From Natrialba magadii ATCC 43099 (GTDB taxonomy: Archaea; Halobacteriota; Halobacteria; Halobacteriales; Natrialbaceae), in NCBI RefSeq assembly GCF_000025625.1, contig NC_013922.1:1674001-1738000 (forward strand): a stretch of DNA of 64,000 bases, written 5' to 3'. The position numbers were made by a program, and so were the translations under genes. Positions within the stretch are counted from its first letter, which is position 1. Each line of letters begins with the position of its first letter. Positions 10,338-20,237 of the stretch are shown here, piece after piece. The notes under the pieces are model-generated. The model did not search any database. It had not been told where the DNA came from and saw only the letters and a list, made by a program, of their open reading frames with translations.

Positions 10338-10403
10338 GTTAGCCTTGGTAGTTCAAAGGTGCCCGTTCGGTTCGGCGGGTGGGTGGTGTAACCGAACGTG
10401 GAC
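10338..10403 (-). other. 3' arm of the 16S rRNA processing stem
   Basis: GTTAGCCTTGGTAGTT (10338-10353) is a perfect 16-base complement of 12028-12043, and AACCGAACGTGGAC (10390-10403) complements 11979-11991, so the regions flanking 16S pair into a long stem with an unpaired middle part. Confidence 0.8.
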
Positions 10404-10442
10404 TGAAAGGTGGGCTGGGGCGTCGCCCCAGTCCCGATCTGT

Positions 10443-11913
<1,471 letters not shown>

Positions 11914-11978
11914 GGTCTCCCCAGCGCAAGGCTGGGGGGTTGGCGGTGAATGCTAATGTCTCGTGCACTCACACATGG

Positions 11979-12043
11979 GTCCACGTTCGGTGACCAACCA
12001 CGATCGTGAACCGATCGGGCGTCACCGAACTACCAAGGCTAAC
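11979..12043 (-). other. 5' arm of the 16S rRNA processing stem
   Basis: GTCCACGTTCGGT (11979-11991) and AACTACCAAGGCTAAC (12028-12043) pair with 10390-10403 and 10338-10353 downstream of 16S. Confidence 0.8.
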
Positions 12044-12120
12044 ATCAGATCCCATCTGTACGGCGGACCGCAGGGGTAGGATCCTCATTTCCTTCGGACG
12101 TATTCGTAGGTCGTCTGGGG

Positions 12121-12127
12121 TACTTAA
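12121..12127 (-). promoter_or_regulatory. rrn promoter element, proximal
   Basis: On the minus strand TTCGAAGGGGTTAAGTACCCC contains a TTAAGTA box about 210 bp upstream of the 16S 5' end. The same TTAAGTAC core recurs about 95 bp further upstream, as in the multi-promoter arrays of haloarchaeal rrn operons. Confidence 0.55.
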
Positions 12128-12217
12128 CCCCTTCGAACCCAAATCGTCCGACGACGAAGCGAGTGAACGCTTCGTCAGTCACGCATTTCTTTGCAATCGT
12201 ATCCGAATCCCCGTATG

Positions 12218-12227
12218 TACTTAAGGG
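12218..12227 (-). promoter_or_regulatory. rrn promoter element, middle
   Basis: On the minus strand GCCCTTAAGTACATACGGGG carries a second TTAAGTAC box, a plausible BRE/TATA unit of the rrn operon. Confidence 0.55.
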
Positions 12228-12296
12228 CAACGAATCGCACTCGTTCCGGAACGCATAGCCGGAACGGGATTTGCGTAGTAACGAATAGGTCCTGTG

Positions 12297-12306
12297 AGTA
12301 TATAAG
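12297..12306 (-). promoter_or_regulatory. rrn promoter element, distal (TATA box)
   Basis: CCTTATATAC on the minus strand is a good TATA box upstream of the two TTAAGTA boxes. Its complement, GTATATAAGG, is also a good TATA box for rightward transcription, so the direction is not certain. Confidence 0.4.
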
Positions 12307-12967
12307 GACGCTGTTCTGTGATGCCAAAGACATCACCTACGCTCGAACCGAGTGTCCCTCAAACAGTCTGACTTCGAAGAAGCCACACAACTGGAAGATG
12401 GATACGGTGCCTGCCTCCGTGCCGGGAAACGGCCAGAGGGAACGTGGCGGCGTGCGCCACGTCGTTCGCATTAATGACGAGGAGAGGGTGCATACATAAG
12501 GCCGTCGAACGAGATGCTCTTCGAAATCCAGTACCATGAGAGAATGTTCCACTTGTGATTTGATTGCCGTATAGAGGAAATACGGCTGGATTGGCGGGTC
12601 TGGAGTGGTTGAAGCAGGTGTATACTGGCACTGGCCAATACTGGCACTGGGCAGCGTTCGCCAATGAGTGAGGGCTACAGCAATACGCGATACAAAATAG
12701 ATTCTCCACGAGCCAAGCAAATCACTCAGGGATCGTAACGTCCGGACGGATAACATTCGGACGGACAAGCTGTCACGCGGGCGGAGGTCGGCCGGTCATC
12801 CCGTCCTCGTAGACACGGTCGAACCGAATGATACCCGCGTAGGTCGGGTTCGGTGATGCGCGTGTAAGAAACTTGCTTCTGAGAGCGGAACGGCAAAACG
12901 ATCAGCGAATGGTCGCTGCGACGTGCACCGATGCGAATAAACCGACGGCGTTGCAAGTGACTGCTGA
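12307..12967. other. 660-bp region without a convincing gene
   Basis: Reading frames here lack haloarchaeal codon bias and none resembles a known protein. It holds a short direct repeat, ATACTGGCACTGG twice (about 12622-12653). It probably contains the distal rrn control region and, at its right end, the promoter of the regulator gene at 12968. Nothing else is visible. Confidence 0.5.
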
Positions 12968-13345
12968 ATGGTCCGGGACCCGATCGGTTCGGAGTCAACA
13001 CCGTCTGCAGCAGAAATCTGTTCTGCACTCGACGACCCTGACTGCCGTGAGATCATCCGGAATCTCGAGGAACCCATGACGGCTTCTGAACTTACTAACC
13101 AGTGTGAGATACCCCAGTCGACGCTGTATCGGAAACTCGAGGTACTAACTGACTCGACGCTACTCGAGGAGACCACCGAGATTCGGCGCGACGGACATCA
13201 CGCGAGCAAGTATGCCGTTGCGTTCGACGAAATCTCGATTGGGTTGGACGATGACCAGTCGTTGACGGTGCAGATCGATCGGCCGGCCCGGACGGCGGAC
13301 GAACGGCTCGCAGAACTCTGGTCGGAGGTGCGAAAAGAAACATGA
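12968..13345 (+). CDS. Winged-helix (ArsR-like) transcriptional regulator
   Basis: A 125-residue protein. Residues 10-75 form a winged helix: SAAEICSALDDPDCREIIRN, MTASELTNQCEIPQSTLYRK (recognition helix) and EEDTTEIRR-like wing (LLEETTEIRRDGHHASKYAV). The tail is acidic. It overlaps the next gene (ATGA), a membrane protein; this regulator plus small membrane protein pair is widespread in haloarchaea and suggests that the membrane protein senses or modulates something for the regulator. The signal is unknown. Confidence 0.85.
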   Translation: MVRDPIGSESTPSAAEICSALDDPDCREIIRNLEEPMTASELTNQCEIPQSTLYRKLEVLTDSTLLEETTEIRRDGHHASKYAVAFDEISIGLDDDQSLTVQIDRPARTADERLAELWSEVRKET

Positions 13346-13638
13346 GCCCGTACGCTTCTGGTGCATCGGAGATCGCGCTCGCACTTGCAGTTGTGAAGAC
13401 GCTCGTCTTGATCGTTGGTGGCTTCATCACGTACTTTGCGTTCAAAGCGTACCGGCGAACGAGACAGCGTGCACTCGGGTATCTAACGCTTGGTTTCGGG
13501 CTGGTTACGCTCGGGTTCTTTCTGGCAGGGATGCTCTATGAACTGCTGAACGTCCATCTGGCGACGGGAATCTTGCTCGAGAGCCTGCTGGTACTCGCGG
13601 GCTTTCTCGTGATCGCGTATTCGCTGTACGTGCAGTAG
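13342..13638 (+). CDS. Three-helix membrane protein paired with the upstream regulator
   Basis: A 98-residue protein with three hydrophobic segments at about residues 9-35, 46-68 and 72-97 and a basic loop YRRTRQRALGY between the first two. It starts inside the stop of the regulator gene, so the two are translationally coupled. From memory this corresponds to the haloarchaeal family annotated DUF7521, which regularly follows a helix-turn-helix gene. No biochemical role is known to me. Confidence 0.8.
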   Translation: MSPYASGASEIALALAVVKTLVLIVGGFITYFAFKAYRRTRQRALGYLTLGFGLVTLGFFLAGMLYELLNVHLATGILLESLLVLAGFLVIAYSLYVQ

Positions 13639-13668
13639 GGGCCGCGTCTCTTTCTCAGTTCAGTGGTA

Positions 13669-14124
13669 CTACCGTGGTCGGTTGTGCTCGCTGTTGTCGT
13701 AGGTGAGTTCGAAGGAATCTCTCTCCGACATCCGGTAGATCGGATCGGGCACGGAGGGTGCAAGGTCGTCGGCCTGCCAGGCCCACACCTCGAGTAGTTC
13801 GACCGGACCGCCGCTGCCGTCCTCGGTGACGAGTTCGTGGCGTGCGGGAACCGTGCGAACTGTCGATTCGTCCCCCTGCTCGGCGATGTCGACGATCTGT
13901 GGCGGCGCGGTATACTGGTAGTCGGTGAGCGGGCCGTCCCCGTTCTCGTCCGTCTCTTCGGACTCGTCACCGTCACCATCGGCTGCGTCCGGGTCCCCGA
14001 CAGACGCTGGGTCGTCCTCAGAGAAGACGGAAAGACAGCCCGCAAGTGCGCCCAGTGCGCTGACTCCGGCAGTCGAGAGAACCGTTCGTCGCCGCAGCGT
14101 GGACGGACCGTTGGATGCAGTCAT
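13669..14124 (-). CDS. Tat-exported lipoprotein, unknown function
   Basis: A 151-residue protein with a twin-arginine signal (RRRTVLSTAGVSALGALAGC), the Cys at about residue 30 being the lipobox acceptor. An Asp/Glu-rich linker follows (about residues 35-65), then a roughly 85-residue domain ending SFELTYDNSEHNRPR. It should sit on the outside of the membrane through a lipid anchor. Convergent with the preceding membrane-protein gene. No family recognised. Confidence 0.75.
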   Translation of the reverse strand: MTASNGPSTLRRRTVLSTAGVSALGALAGCLSVFSEDDPASVGDPDAADGDGDESEETDENGDGPLTDYQYTAPPQIVDIAEQGDESTVRTVPARHELVTEDGSGGPVELLEVWAWQADDLAPSVPDPIYRMSERDSFELTYDNSEHNRPR

Positions 14125-14469
14125 AGTACACCAGATCGTTAGGACGGCAACCTAAAGGATAGCAGAGAGATTTCCAACGAATGGGAAGCTATTCGACTTC
14201 TCTGTACCGTAATCGTCACATTCACCCGGGCGTGATCGCGGTCAATCTACTGACGACGGCAGCGGTAACAGATTGCTGATAGAGACGACTCGAGACCATG
14301 AGAAGCAGTTCGTCTCGAGTACCCCGCCGATTGCACGGTTCGGGGAGGGTGTGAGTAGGGGCAGTTCTGAGTTGTGTGGCGCGAAGCGCACAGCAGTTCG
14401 GTGGTTTGGCGGTTTGGCGGTCCGACGGTTCGACGGTTCAGTGGTTCGGCGATTCAGGGGTTCAGCGAT
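14125..14469. other. Intergenic region carrying an octamer repeat
   Basis: 345 bp between the lipoprotein start and the end of lpdA. It should hold the lipoprotein promoter near 14130-14170. From 14403 rightwards it is filled by the octamer array described separately. No gene is visible. Confidence 0.6.
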
Positions 14470-14482
14470 TCACCGGTTCAAC
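14403..14482. repeat. Ten in-register octamer repeats, consensus GGTTCGGC
   Basis: GGTTTGGC twice, then GGTCCGAC, GGTTCGAC, GGTTCAGT, GGTTCGGC, GATTCAGG, GGTTCAGC, GATTCACC and GGTTCAAC follow each other without a gap. The last two units overlap the final codons of lpdA, so the C-terminus of that protein is partly repeat-encoded. Confidence 0.85.
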
Positions 14483-15945
14483 GTATGAATCGCGTGTCCC
14501 AGCGCGTTCTCCGCAGCTTCCATCACCGATTCAGAAAGCGTTGGATGCGCGTGAACTGTCGAGGCGACGTCCTCGAGTGTCGCGCCGAGTTCGATCGCGA
14601 GGCCGAGTTCGCCGACGAGTTCGGACGCCTCAGGGCCGACGATGCTGGCACCGAGGACGTAGCCCTCCTCTTCCTCGGCAACAATCTTGACGAAACCGTC
14701 GCTCTCACCCGTGGTCAGCGCGCGACCGCTGGCGCGGAAGGGGAACTTCCCGACGACGGTGTCGAAGCCAGCATCCTCGGCGTCAGTCTCGGACATCCCG
14801 ACGGTCGCGATTTCGGGGTCAGTGAAGACCACTGCGGGCATCGCCTGGTAGTCGATGGCCGACGGTTCGCCGGCGATGACTTCGGCGGCGACTTCGCCTT
14901 CCATACTGCCCTTGTGGGCGAGCATTGGCTCGCCAGCCACGTCGCCGACGGCAAAGATATGTTCGACGTTCGTGCGTGCGCGCGAATCGGTTTCGATGAA
15001 GCCCTTGTCGTTGGTCTCGACGCCGGCCTCACCAAGATCGAGCGTATCCGAAACTGGCTGGCGACCGACGGCGACGAGGACCTTCTCGGCGTCGAGGTCG
15101 AGCGTATCCGCTTCCTCGGCCTCCTCGGCTGCGGCTCCACCGTCTGCGGCGACCTCCGGCGCTGGCTCTGCCACGACACGAACGCCGTCGCCGTCCTCGC
15201 GCTCGTGCCACTCCGCGGCCGTGTAGCCGAACTCGAACTCGATGCCGAGGCCCTTCGCGTGCTGCTTGACCGGGCGTTTGAGATCGTCGTCGTAGCCCGG
15301 CAGAATCTCGTCGAGCATCTCGACGACCGTTACGTCCGTCCCGAGTTTAGCGAAGACGCTCGCCAGTTCCATCCCGATGTAGCCAGCGCCGACGACGACC
15401 AGCGAGTCGGGAACGGAGTCGAGCGAGAGCGCCTGGCGCGAGTTCAGGATCGGCTCGTCGCCGTAGGAGAAGTTCGGAATCTCGATCGGGCGCGAACCGG
15501 TCGCGACGATTGCGTGTTCGAACTCGAGTGTCTCCGAGCCCTGGCCTTCGCCGTCGTGTGAGATGCGGACGGTGTTCTCGTCGGCGAACGTCGCCATCCC
15601 CTCCATGAGGTTGACGCCGTTTGCCTTGCAGAGCTTCTCGACGCCGCCGGTGAGCTGGTCGACGACGTCGTCTTTCCAGCTGACCATGCCCGCGAGGTCG
15701 ATTGCGGGATCGGCGTGGATCCCCATCGCTTCGGCGTTGCGGGCGTCGTGGGCGACGTCAGTCGCCGTGATGAGTGCTTTCGATGGGATACAGCCGTGGT
15801 TCAGACAGGTGCCACCGTAGGCGTCTTTCTCGACGAGCGTGACGTCGAGATCGAGCTGACCGGCCCGGATCGCGGCGACGTAGCCGGCAGGGCCCGCGCC
15901 GATCACGAGGACGTCGGTGCCGGTGGTGACGTCTCCGACGACCAT
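14470..15945 (-). CDS. lpdA: Dihydrolipoyl dehydrogenase (E3)
   Basis: Reoxidises the dihydrolipoyl group of the E2 protein and passes electrons to NAD+. 491 residues: FAD-binding VIGAGPAGYVAAIRAG (14-29), redox-active disulfide GGTCLNHGCIPSK (44-56; Cys47 and Cys52), NAD-binding VVVGAGYIGMELAS, the second FAD motif FAVGDVAGEPMLAHKG, and the catalytic HAHPTLSESVMEAAENA near the C-terminus. Length is normal. It is the last gene of the E1-E2-E3 cluster but is separated from E2 by 183 bp, so it may have its own promoter as well. The extra Ala/Glu-rich stretch around AAAEEAEEADTLDL is a local insertion. Confidence 0.95.
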   Translation of the reverse strand: MVVGDVTTGTDVLVIGAGPAGYVAAIRAGQLDLDVTLVEKDAYGGTCLNHGCIPSKALITATDVAHDARNAEAMGIHADPAIDLAGMVSWKDDVVDQLTGGVEKLCKANGVNLMEGMATFADENTVRISHDGEGQGSETLEFEHAIVATGSRPIEIPNFSYGDEPILNSRQALSLDSVPDSLVVVGAGYIGMELASVFAKLGTDVTVVEMLDEILPGYDDDLKRPVKQHAKGLGIEFEFGYTAAEWHEREDGDGVRVVAEPAPEVAADGGAAAEEAEEADTLDLDAEKVLVAVGRQPVSDTLDLGEAGVETNDKGFIETDSRARTNVEHIFAVGDVAGEPMLAHKGSMEGEVAAEVIAGEPSAIDYQAMPAVVFTDPEIATVGMSETDAEDAGFDTVVGKFPFRASGRALTTGESDGFVKIVAEEEEGYVLGASIVGPEASELVGELGLAIELGATLEDVASTVHAHPTLSESVMEAAENALGHAIHTLNR

Positions 15946-16128
15946 TAGTTGCGTCCTCCGTGCTGGGCCAGGGTTGCGGTGATCGTAGTCGGTACCGAAC
16001 GGAACCGCACGTGCGTCGTGTGTGTGCTCATGTACATGCGTATGCTGGTGCGTATGGTGGGTAGCGTCTAACGTTTAGGGGTCGCGGGCGAAGTGAGGGG
16101 GTGGGAGAGCGGGTGGGTGGAGAGTCAG

Positions 16129-17766
16129 TTACTCGAGTAGCAGCAGTTCTGGATTCTCGAGGTACTCCATCACCGTGTTCGTAAACTGTGCGCCGACAGC
16201 GCCGTCGATCAGCCGGTGGTCGAACGACAGCGAGAGCGTCATCACGGATCGTGGCTCGATCGACTCGTCGCCGTTCTCGTCGGTGACGACGCGCGGTTTG
16301 CGCTTGATCTCGCCGACTGCGAGAATACCCGATTCGGGGTAGTTCAGGATCGGGGTCGCGTACTCGCCGCCGATGCCGCCGATGTTCGTGATCGTGAACG
16401 TCGAGCCCCGGAGTTCGTCCGGGCTGATCGAGCGCTCGCGGGCGCGCTGGACGAGTTCGTTCATCTCCGAGGAAAGCTGGAGCATGCCCTTCCCGTCGGC
16501 GTTGTCGACGACTGGGACCATGAGACCCACGTCGGTCGCCGCTGCGACACCGATGTTGTAGTAGTTGCGGTGGACGATTTCCTCGTTTGCCTCGTCGATG
16601 ACCGCGTTCATCTCGGGGTACTCCTGCAGCGCTGCGACGACGGCCTTCATGATGAACGGCATGTACGTCAGGCGGATGCCCTGCTCCTCAGCGTGGGGCT
16701 TGAGCCGTTTGCGGGCTTCGACGAGTTCCGTGACGTCGACCTCGTCGTGGTGGGTGACGTGTGGGGCCGAGAACTTCGACTCGACCATCGCGTCGGCGAT
16801 CGTCTTGCGGACGCCACGGAACGGTTCGCGGCGTTCACGCTCGCCCTCGGCGAAGGCCTCGCCGGCCTCGATGGCTGCCGTGTCGGCTTCCTGAGCCTGC
16901 TGCTGGGCCTCAGCGTACTCTCGGACGGCCTCAGGCGTGACGAACGCCTCGCCGTCGCGCTCCTCGGTGGCGGGAACGGCGTCGAGGTCGACGCCCTCTT
17001 CCTCGGCGATGCGCCGCGTTGCGGGTGCGGCGAGTGTGTGGTCGCGGTCAGCGGATTCGACCTGGGCCGGGGCCTGCGTCTGTGTCTGCGTCTGGGACCC
17101 CCCAGCCTGACCAGTCGAGCCACTGGCCGGAGACTCGTCGGTACTCGAGTCGGCTGCTGTAGCCGTGGTCGATTCGGCCTCGGTGGTACTGCTAGCAGTC
17201 TCACCGCTTCCAGCCTGTGCCTGTGCCTGTGCGTCGGCCGCTGGCGCGGTGCCTGCTGCAGCCTGCACGTCGGCAGCCGTGATCCGGCCACCGGGTCCGC
17301 TGCCCTGAATCTGCGAGAGGTCGATCCCCTCCTCACGGGCTAGCCGTCGCACGCGTGGGGGCGCGAAGATCCGATCGTCTGGCGTCTCCGCGGGTTCGGT
17401 GTCCTCGCCGGCACCCGTTGCGCCGGGGTCTCCGGCGGGACTGGCGTCGGCGTCTGCGTCTGCTGTGGCGTCGGATTCCGTCTCGGCTTCGCCAGCGGCT
17501 GCATCCGCTTCCGCTGTGTCTTCCTCGCCTTCCACGTCGAACGTGACGAACACGTCCCCGACGGGGATCACGTCGCCTTCCTCGAAGTGGAGTTCGCGGA
17601 CGCTGCCGTTGACCGGCGCGGGGACCTCGACGAGCGCCTTGTCCGTCTCGACCTCCGCAACCGGCTGGTCTTCGCTGACCTCGTCGCCCGGTTCGACGAA
17701 CCAGGTGACGAGTTCTCCCTCTGCAACACCTTCACCGACGTCTGGAAGCTCGAATTCACGGACCAT
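16129..17766 (-). CDS. 2-oxoacid dehydrogenase E2 (dihydrolipoyl acyltransferase) with two subunit-binding domains
   Basis: 545 residues. A lipoyl domain occupies 1-80, with the lipoyl-lysine in EVETDKALVEV (Lys43). Two peripheral subunit-binding domains follow, FAPPRVRRLAREEGIDLSQI (134-153, ending RITAADVQ) and LAAPATRRIAEEEGVDL (245-261), separated by acidic and Ala/Ser/Thr/Gln-rich linkers (80-130, 171-240). The catalytic domain starts near 305 and ends with SFDHRLIDGA (His517, Asp521). The second binding domain is unusual, since most E2 proteins have one. The ATG at 17766 is 1 bp after the E1 beta stop; longer reading frames would run back through E1 beta. The acyl substrate (pyruvate or branched-chain 2-oxoacid) cannot be read from sequence. 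Confidence 0.93.
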   Translation of the reverse strand: MVREFELPDVGEGVAEGELVTWFVEPGDEVSEDQPVAEVETDKALVEVPAPVNGSVRELHFEEGDVIPVGDVFVTFDVEGEEDTAEADAAAGEAETESDATADADADASPAGDPGATGAGEDTEPAETPDDRIFAPPRVRRLAREEGIDLSQIQGSGPGGRITAADVQAAAGTAPAADAQAQAQAGSGETASSTTEAESTTATAADSSTDESPASGSTGQAGGSQTQTQTQAPAQVESADRDHTLAAPATRRIAEEEGVDLDAVPATEERDGEAFVTPEAVREYAEAQQQAQEADTAAIEAGEAFAEGERERREPFRGVRKTIADAMVESKFSAPHVTHHDEVDVTELVEARKRLKPHAEEQGIRLTYMPFIMKAVVAALQEYPEMNAVIDEANEEIVHRNYYNIGVAAATDVGLMVPVVDNADGKGMLQLSSEMNELVQRARERSISPDELRGSTFTITNIGGIGGEYATPILNYPESGILAVGEIKRKPRVVTDENGDESIEPRSVMTLSLSFDHRLIDGAVGAQFTNTVMEYLENPELLLLE

Positions 17767-17767
17767 G

Positions 17768-18778
17768 TTAGAACCCCATCGCGTCGCGGATGCCCGATTC
17801 GATGCGTTCGGCCTCGGGCAGGTAGTAGTCTTCGAGCGCGTACAGCGGGAACGGCGTATCGAAGCCGGTGATGCGCTCGATCGGTGCCTCCTGGTAGAGC
17901 AGCGCTTCCTCCTGAATCGTCGCGGCAATTTCTGCGCCGAGGCCGCCCGTCTGGGGAGCCTCGTGGACGACCGCTGCACGGCCAGTCTTTTTGAACGACT
18001 CGACGATGGTGTCCTCGTCGAGCGGTGAGAGCGTCCGAAGGTCGACGACCTCGACGTCGATCTCGCCCGCAAGGTTCTCTGCGGCCTCGATCGTCGGGCG
18101 GGTCATCGCACCCCACGTAAAGACGGAGATGTCCGAGCCTTCGCGGCGGACGGCAGCCTCGCCGAGTGGAACCTCGTACGGTTCTGCGGGGACCTCCTCA
18201 CGGAACGCCCGGTAGATGAGCTTCGGTTCGAGGAAGAGTACCGGATCAGGAGAGCGAATTGCGCTCGTCAACAGCCCCTTCGTGTCGTACGGCGTCGAGG
18301 GGACGACGACCTTGAGTCCGGGCTGGTGGACGAACATCGCCTCCGAGGACTCGGAGTGGTGTTCGGGCGCGCGGATGCCGCCACCGTATGGTGCACGGAT
18401 GACCAGCGGACACGTGAACCGGCCGCGAGAGCGCGTCCGCAGTCGTGCTGCGTGTGAAACGATCTGGTCGAAGCCGGGATAGATGAACCCGAGGAACTGC
18501 ATCTCGGGGACCGGGCGCATGCCGTAGGCAGCCATCCCGATCGCGGTGCCAACGATGCCCGACTCCGCAAGCGGCGTGTCGATAACGCGGTTCTCGCCGA
18601 ACTCCTCGTACAGTCCTTCGGTGGCGCGGAAGACGCCACCGTTCTTGCCGACGTCCTCGCCCATGACGACGACGTCCTCGTCGCGTTCCATCTCGCTGTG
18701 GAGTCCGTCTCGGACTGCCTGTACCAGCGTCAGGTTGTCAGTTTCGGTGTCAGTGTCAGTGTGAGATTCTGCAGCCAT
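17768..18778 (-). CDS. 2-oxoacid dehydrogenase E1 component, beta subunit
   Basis: 336 residues, the usual length. Together with E1 alpha it binds thiamine diphosphate and decarboxylates a 2-oxoacid. Family sequences visible are GEDVGKNGGVFRATEGL (about 40-56), DTPLAESGIVGTAIGMAAYG (about 68-87), the RAPYGGGIRAPEHHSES region (about 128-144) and ALEDYYLPEAERI at the end. The gene starts 3 bp after E1 alpha and ends 1 bp before E2, so the three are one operon. Confidence 0.94.
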   Translation of the reverse strand: MAAESHTDTDTETDNLTLVQAVRDGLHSEMERDEDVVVMGEDVGKNGGVFRATEGLYEEFGENRVIDTPLAESGIVGTAIGMAAYGMRPVPEMQFLGFIYPGFDQIVSHAARLRTRSRGRFTCPLVIRAPYGGGIRAPEHHSESSEAMFVHQPGLKVVVPSTPYDTKGLLTSAIRSPDPVLFLEPKLIYRAFREEVPAEPYEVPLGEAAVRREGSDISVFTWGAMTRPTIEAAENLAGEIDVEVVDLRTLSPLDEDTIVESFKKTGRAAVVHEAPQTGGLGAEIAATIQEEALLYQEAPIERITGFDTPFPLYALEDYYLPEAERIESGIRDAMGF

Positions 18779-18781
18779 AGA

Positions 18782-19891
18782 TTATCCCTCCAGCAGCGCG
18801 TCGTCGCCGTGTTCTTCGCGAATCGATTCGAACCACTCGAGTTGCTCTTGCAGTCGCTTTGGCATCCCCTCGTAAACGTGGGCGAAGATTTCGGCGGGGT
18901 CGGGTCGCTCAACTGCCTCTGCGGCCTCGATTGCGTCTGCGACGTCGCTTTCGATGCGCGACTCGATAGTGTCGACGCGCTCGTCGTCGAGCATGCCGTG
19001 GTTGCGCATGTACGTCTCGAGGCGCGGAATCGGGTCCTTCTGCTTCCAGCGCTCGACTTCCTCGTCGTCGCGGTAGACGGAGGGGTCGTCGGCGGTGGTG
19101 TGGGCACCGAAGCGATACTGGACGGCCTCGATCAGCGTCGGACGGAGTTCGTCTTCGCTGGGGTTCTTCGCTTTCTCGACGGCGTCACGCGTGACCTTGT
19201 AGACGGCGAGCGGGTCCATACCGTCGACCTGGACGCCCTCGAAGCCGTAGGCGGTCGCCTTCTGGGCGAGCGTCGCGCTTGCGGTCTGGCGCTCGCGCGG
19301 AACCGAGATGGCCCACTGGTTGTTGTTACAGAAGAAGATGTTCGGCGTATCGAAGACGCCGGCGAAGTTGAGTCCTTCGTGGAAGTCTCCCTCCGAGGTC
19401 GCGCCGTCGCCGAAGTAGCAGATGAACGCCTTCTCCTCGTCTTTGAGCTTCGAGGCCCAGGCAGCGCCCGTCGCGTGGGGGATCTGTGTTGCAATCGGCA
19501 CCGCCACGGTGAAGATGTTCGCGTCTTCCGGAATCTTGTTGCCCTGCTCGTGGCCCATCCAGTACAGCAGGGTGCGTTTGAGTGAGAGCCCACGAACCAG
19601 CCCGGCACCGTGTTCACGGTAGCTTGGGAACATCCAGTCATCGGTGTCGAGTGCGTGTGCGCTTGCAACCTGTGCGCCCTCCTGGCCCGACAGCGGCGGA
19701 TACGTTCCCATCCGTCCCTGTCGCTGGAGGCTCACGGCGCGCTCGTCGAAATGACGAACCAGCCGCATCTGTTCGTACATCTCGACGAGTTCGTCTTCGT
19801 CGATATCCGGCACCTCCACGCCCTCACGGACGCGGCCGGCGTCGTCGAGGATCTGTACTCGTTCTCGGGGATCGCGCTGTATCGTGCTCAC
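18782..19891 (-). CDS. 2-oxoacid dehydrogenase E1 component, alpha subunit
   Basis: 369 residues starting at a GTG ([15 protein letters not shown]); I chose it because homologues begin at this point, and the in-frame upstream codons lie in an AT-rich control region. The thiamine diphosphate site reads [18 protein letters not shown], then [14 protein letters not shown]. Other family sequences are [20 protein letters not shown] and [10 protein letters not shown]. First gene of the E1-E1-E2-E3 cluster. A GGTGGG about 8 bases ahead of the GTG may serve as ribosome binding site. Substrate undetermined; the complex is of the bacterial/mitochondrial type that haloarchaea carry alongside pyruvate-ferredoxin oxidoreductase. 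Confidence 0.93.
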   Translation of the reverse strand: MSTIQRDPRERVQILDDAGRVREGVEVPDIDEDELVEMYEQMRLVRHFDERAVSLQRQGRMGTYPPLSGQEGAQVASAHALDTDDWMFPSYREHGAGLVRGLSLKRTLLYWMGHEQGNKIPEDANIFTVAVPIATQIPHATGAAWASKLKDEEKAFICYFGDGATSEGDFHEGLNFAGVFDTPNIFFCNNNQWAISVPRERQTASATLAQKATAYGFEGVQVDGMDPLAVYKVTRDAVEKAKNPSEDELRPTLIEAVQYRFGAHTTADDPSVYRDDEEVERWKQKDPIPRLETYMRNHGMLDDERVDTIESRIESDVADAIEAAEAVERPDPAEIFAHVYEGMPKRLQEQLEWFESIREEHGDDALLEG

Positions 19892-20237
19892 GGAGAGTCC
19901 CACCTGCGCATACCCTAACGAATTATCGCTTGTGTTAAAGGATTTTCGTAAATAGTTTACTATCAAAGGAATTCTTGCCAGACAGACCAAGGCCTACGGT
20001 GATAGTAGGGGAAGAATAAATCAATCGTTCAGCAGGCACCAGTATTTTGTAATAGTTCCAGAAACAGCGCGTCGGGTACCGGAAACAGTGAACGGTTGGG
20101 CAGCAAACCGTCGTTCGTAGGGGCTGCAAAACAGGCTCACGAACGACAGGGGACTCGAGTAGGCGCGGCGTTATCGAAGCGAGATGAGGGTCCAGAAAGG
20201 GACGGAGACGCCGGTGAGAGTAGTGGAAAACGCGGAG
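19892..20237 (-). promoter_or_regulatory. Control region of the 2-oxoacid dehydrogenase operon
   Basis: About 345 bp between lipA and E1 alpha, both on the minus strand. The part next to E1 alpha (19920-20060) is clearly richer in A+T than its surroundings and contains TTTACGAAAATCC and CTTTAACAC, candidates for a TATA box and for regulator binding. No convincing gene is present. Confidence 0.5.

Noticed and set aside
12337-12768. 143-codon minus-strand frame upstream of the rrn operon
   Set aside because: Codon use and amino-acid composition (many Ser, Cys, Phe, few acidic residues) are not haloarchaeal, and no domain is visible.
14403-14482. Octamer array considered as a CRISPR array
   Set aside because: Repeats are 8 bp and directly adjacent, with no spacers and no cas genes nearby.
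19935-20129. 64-codon minus-strand frame upstream of the E1 alpha gene
   Set aside because: AT-rich control region, Cys/Phe-rich translation without acidic bias; no ribosome binding site.
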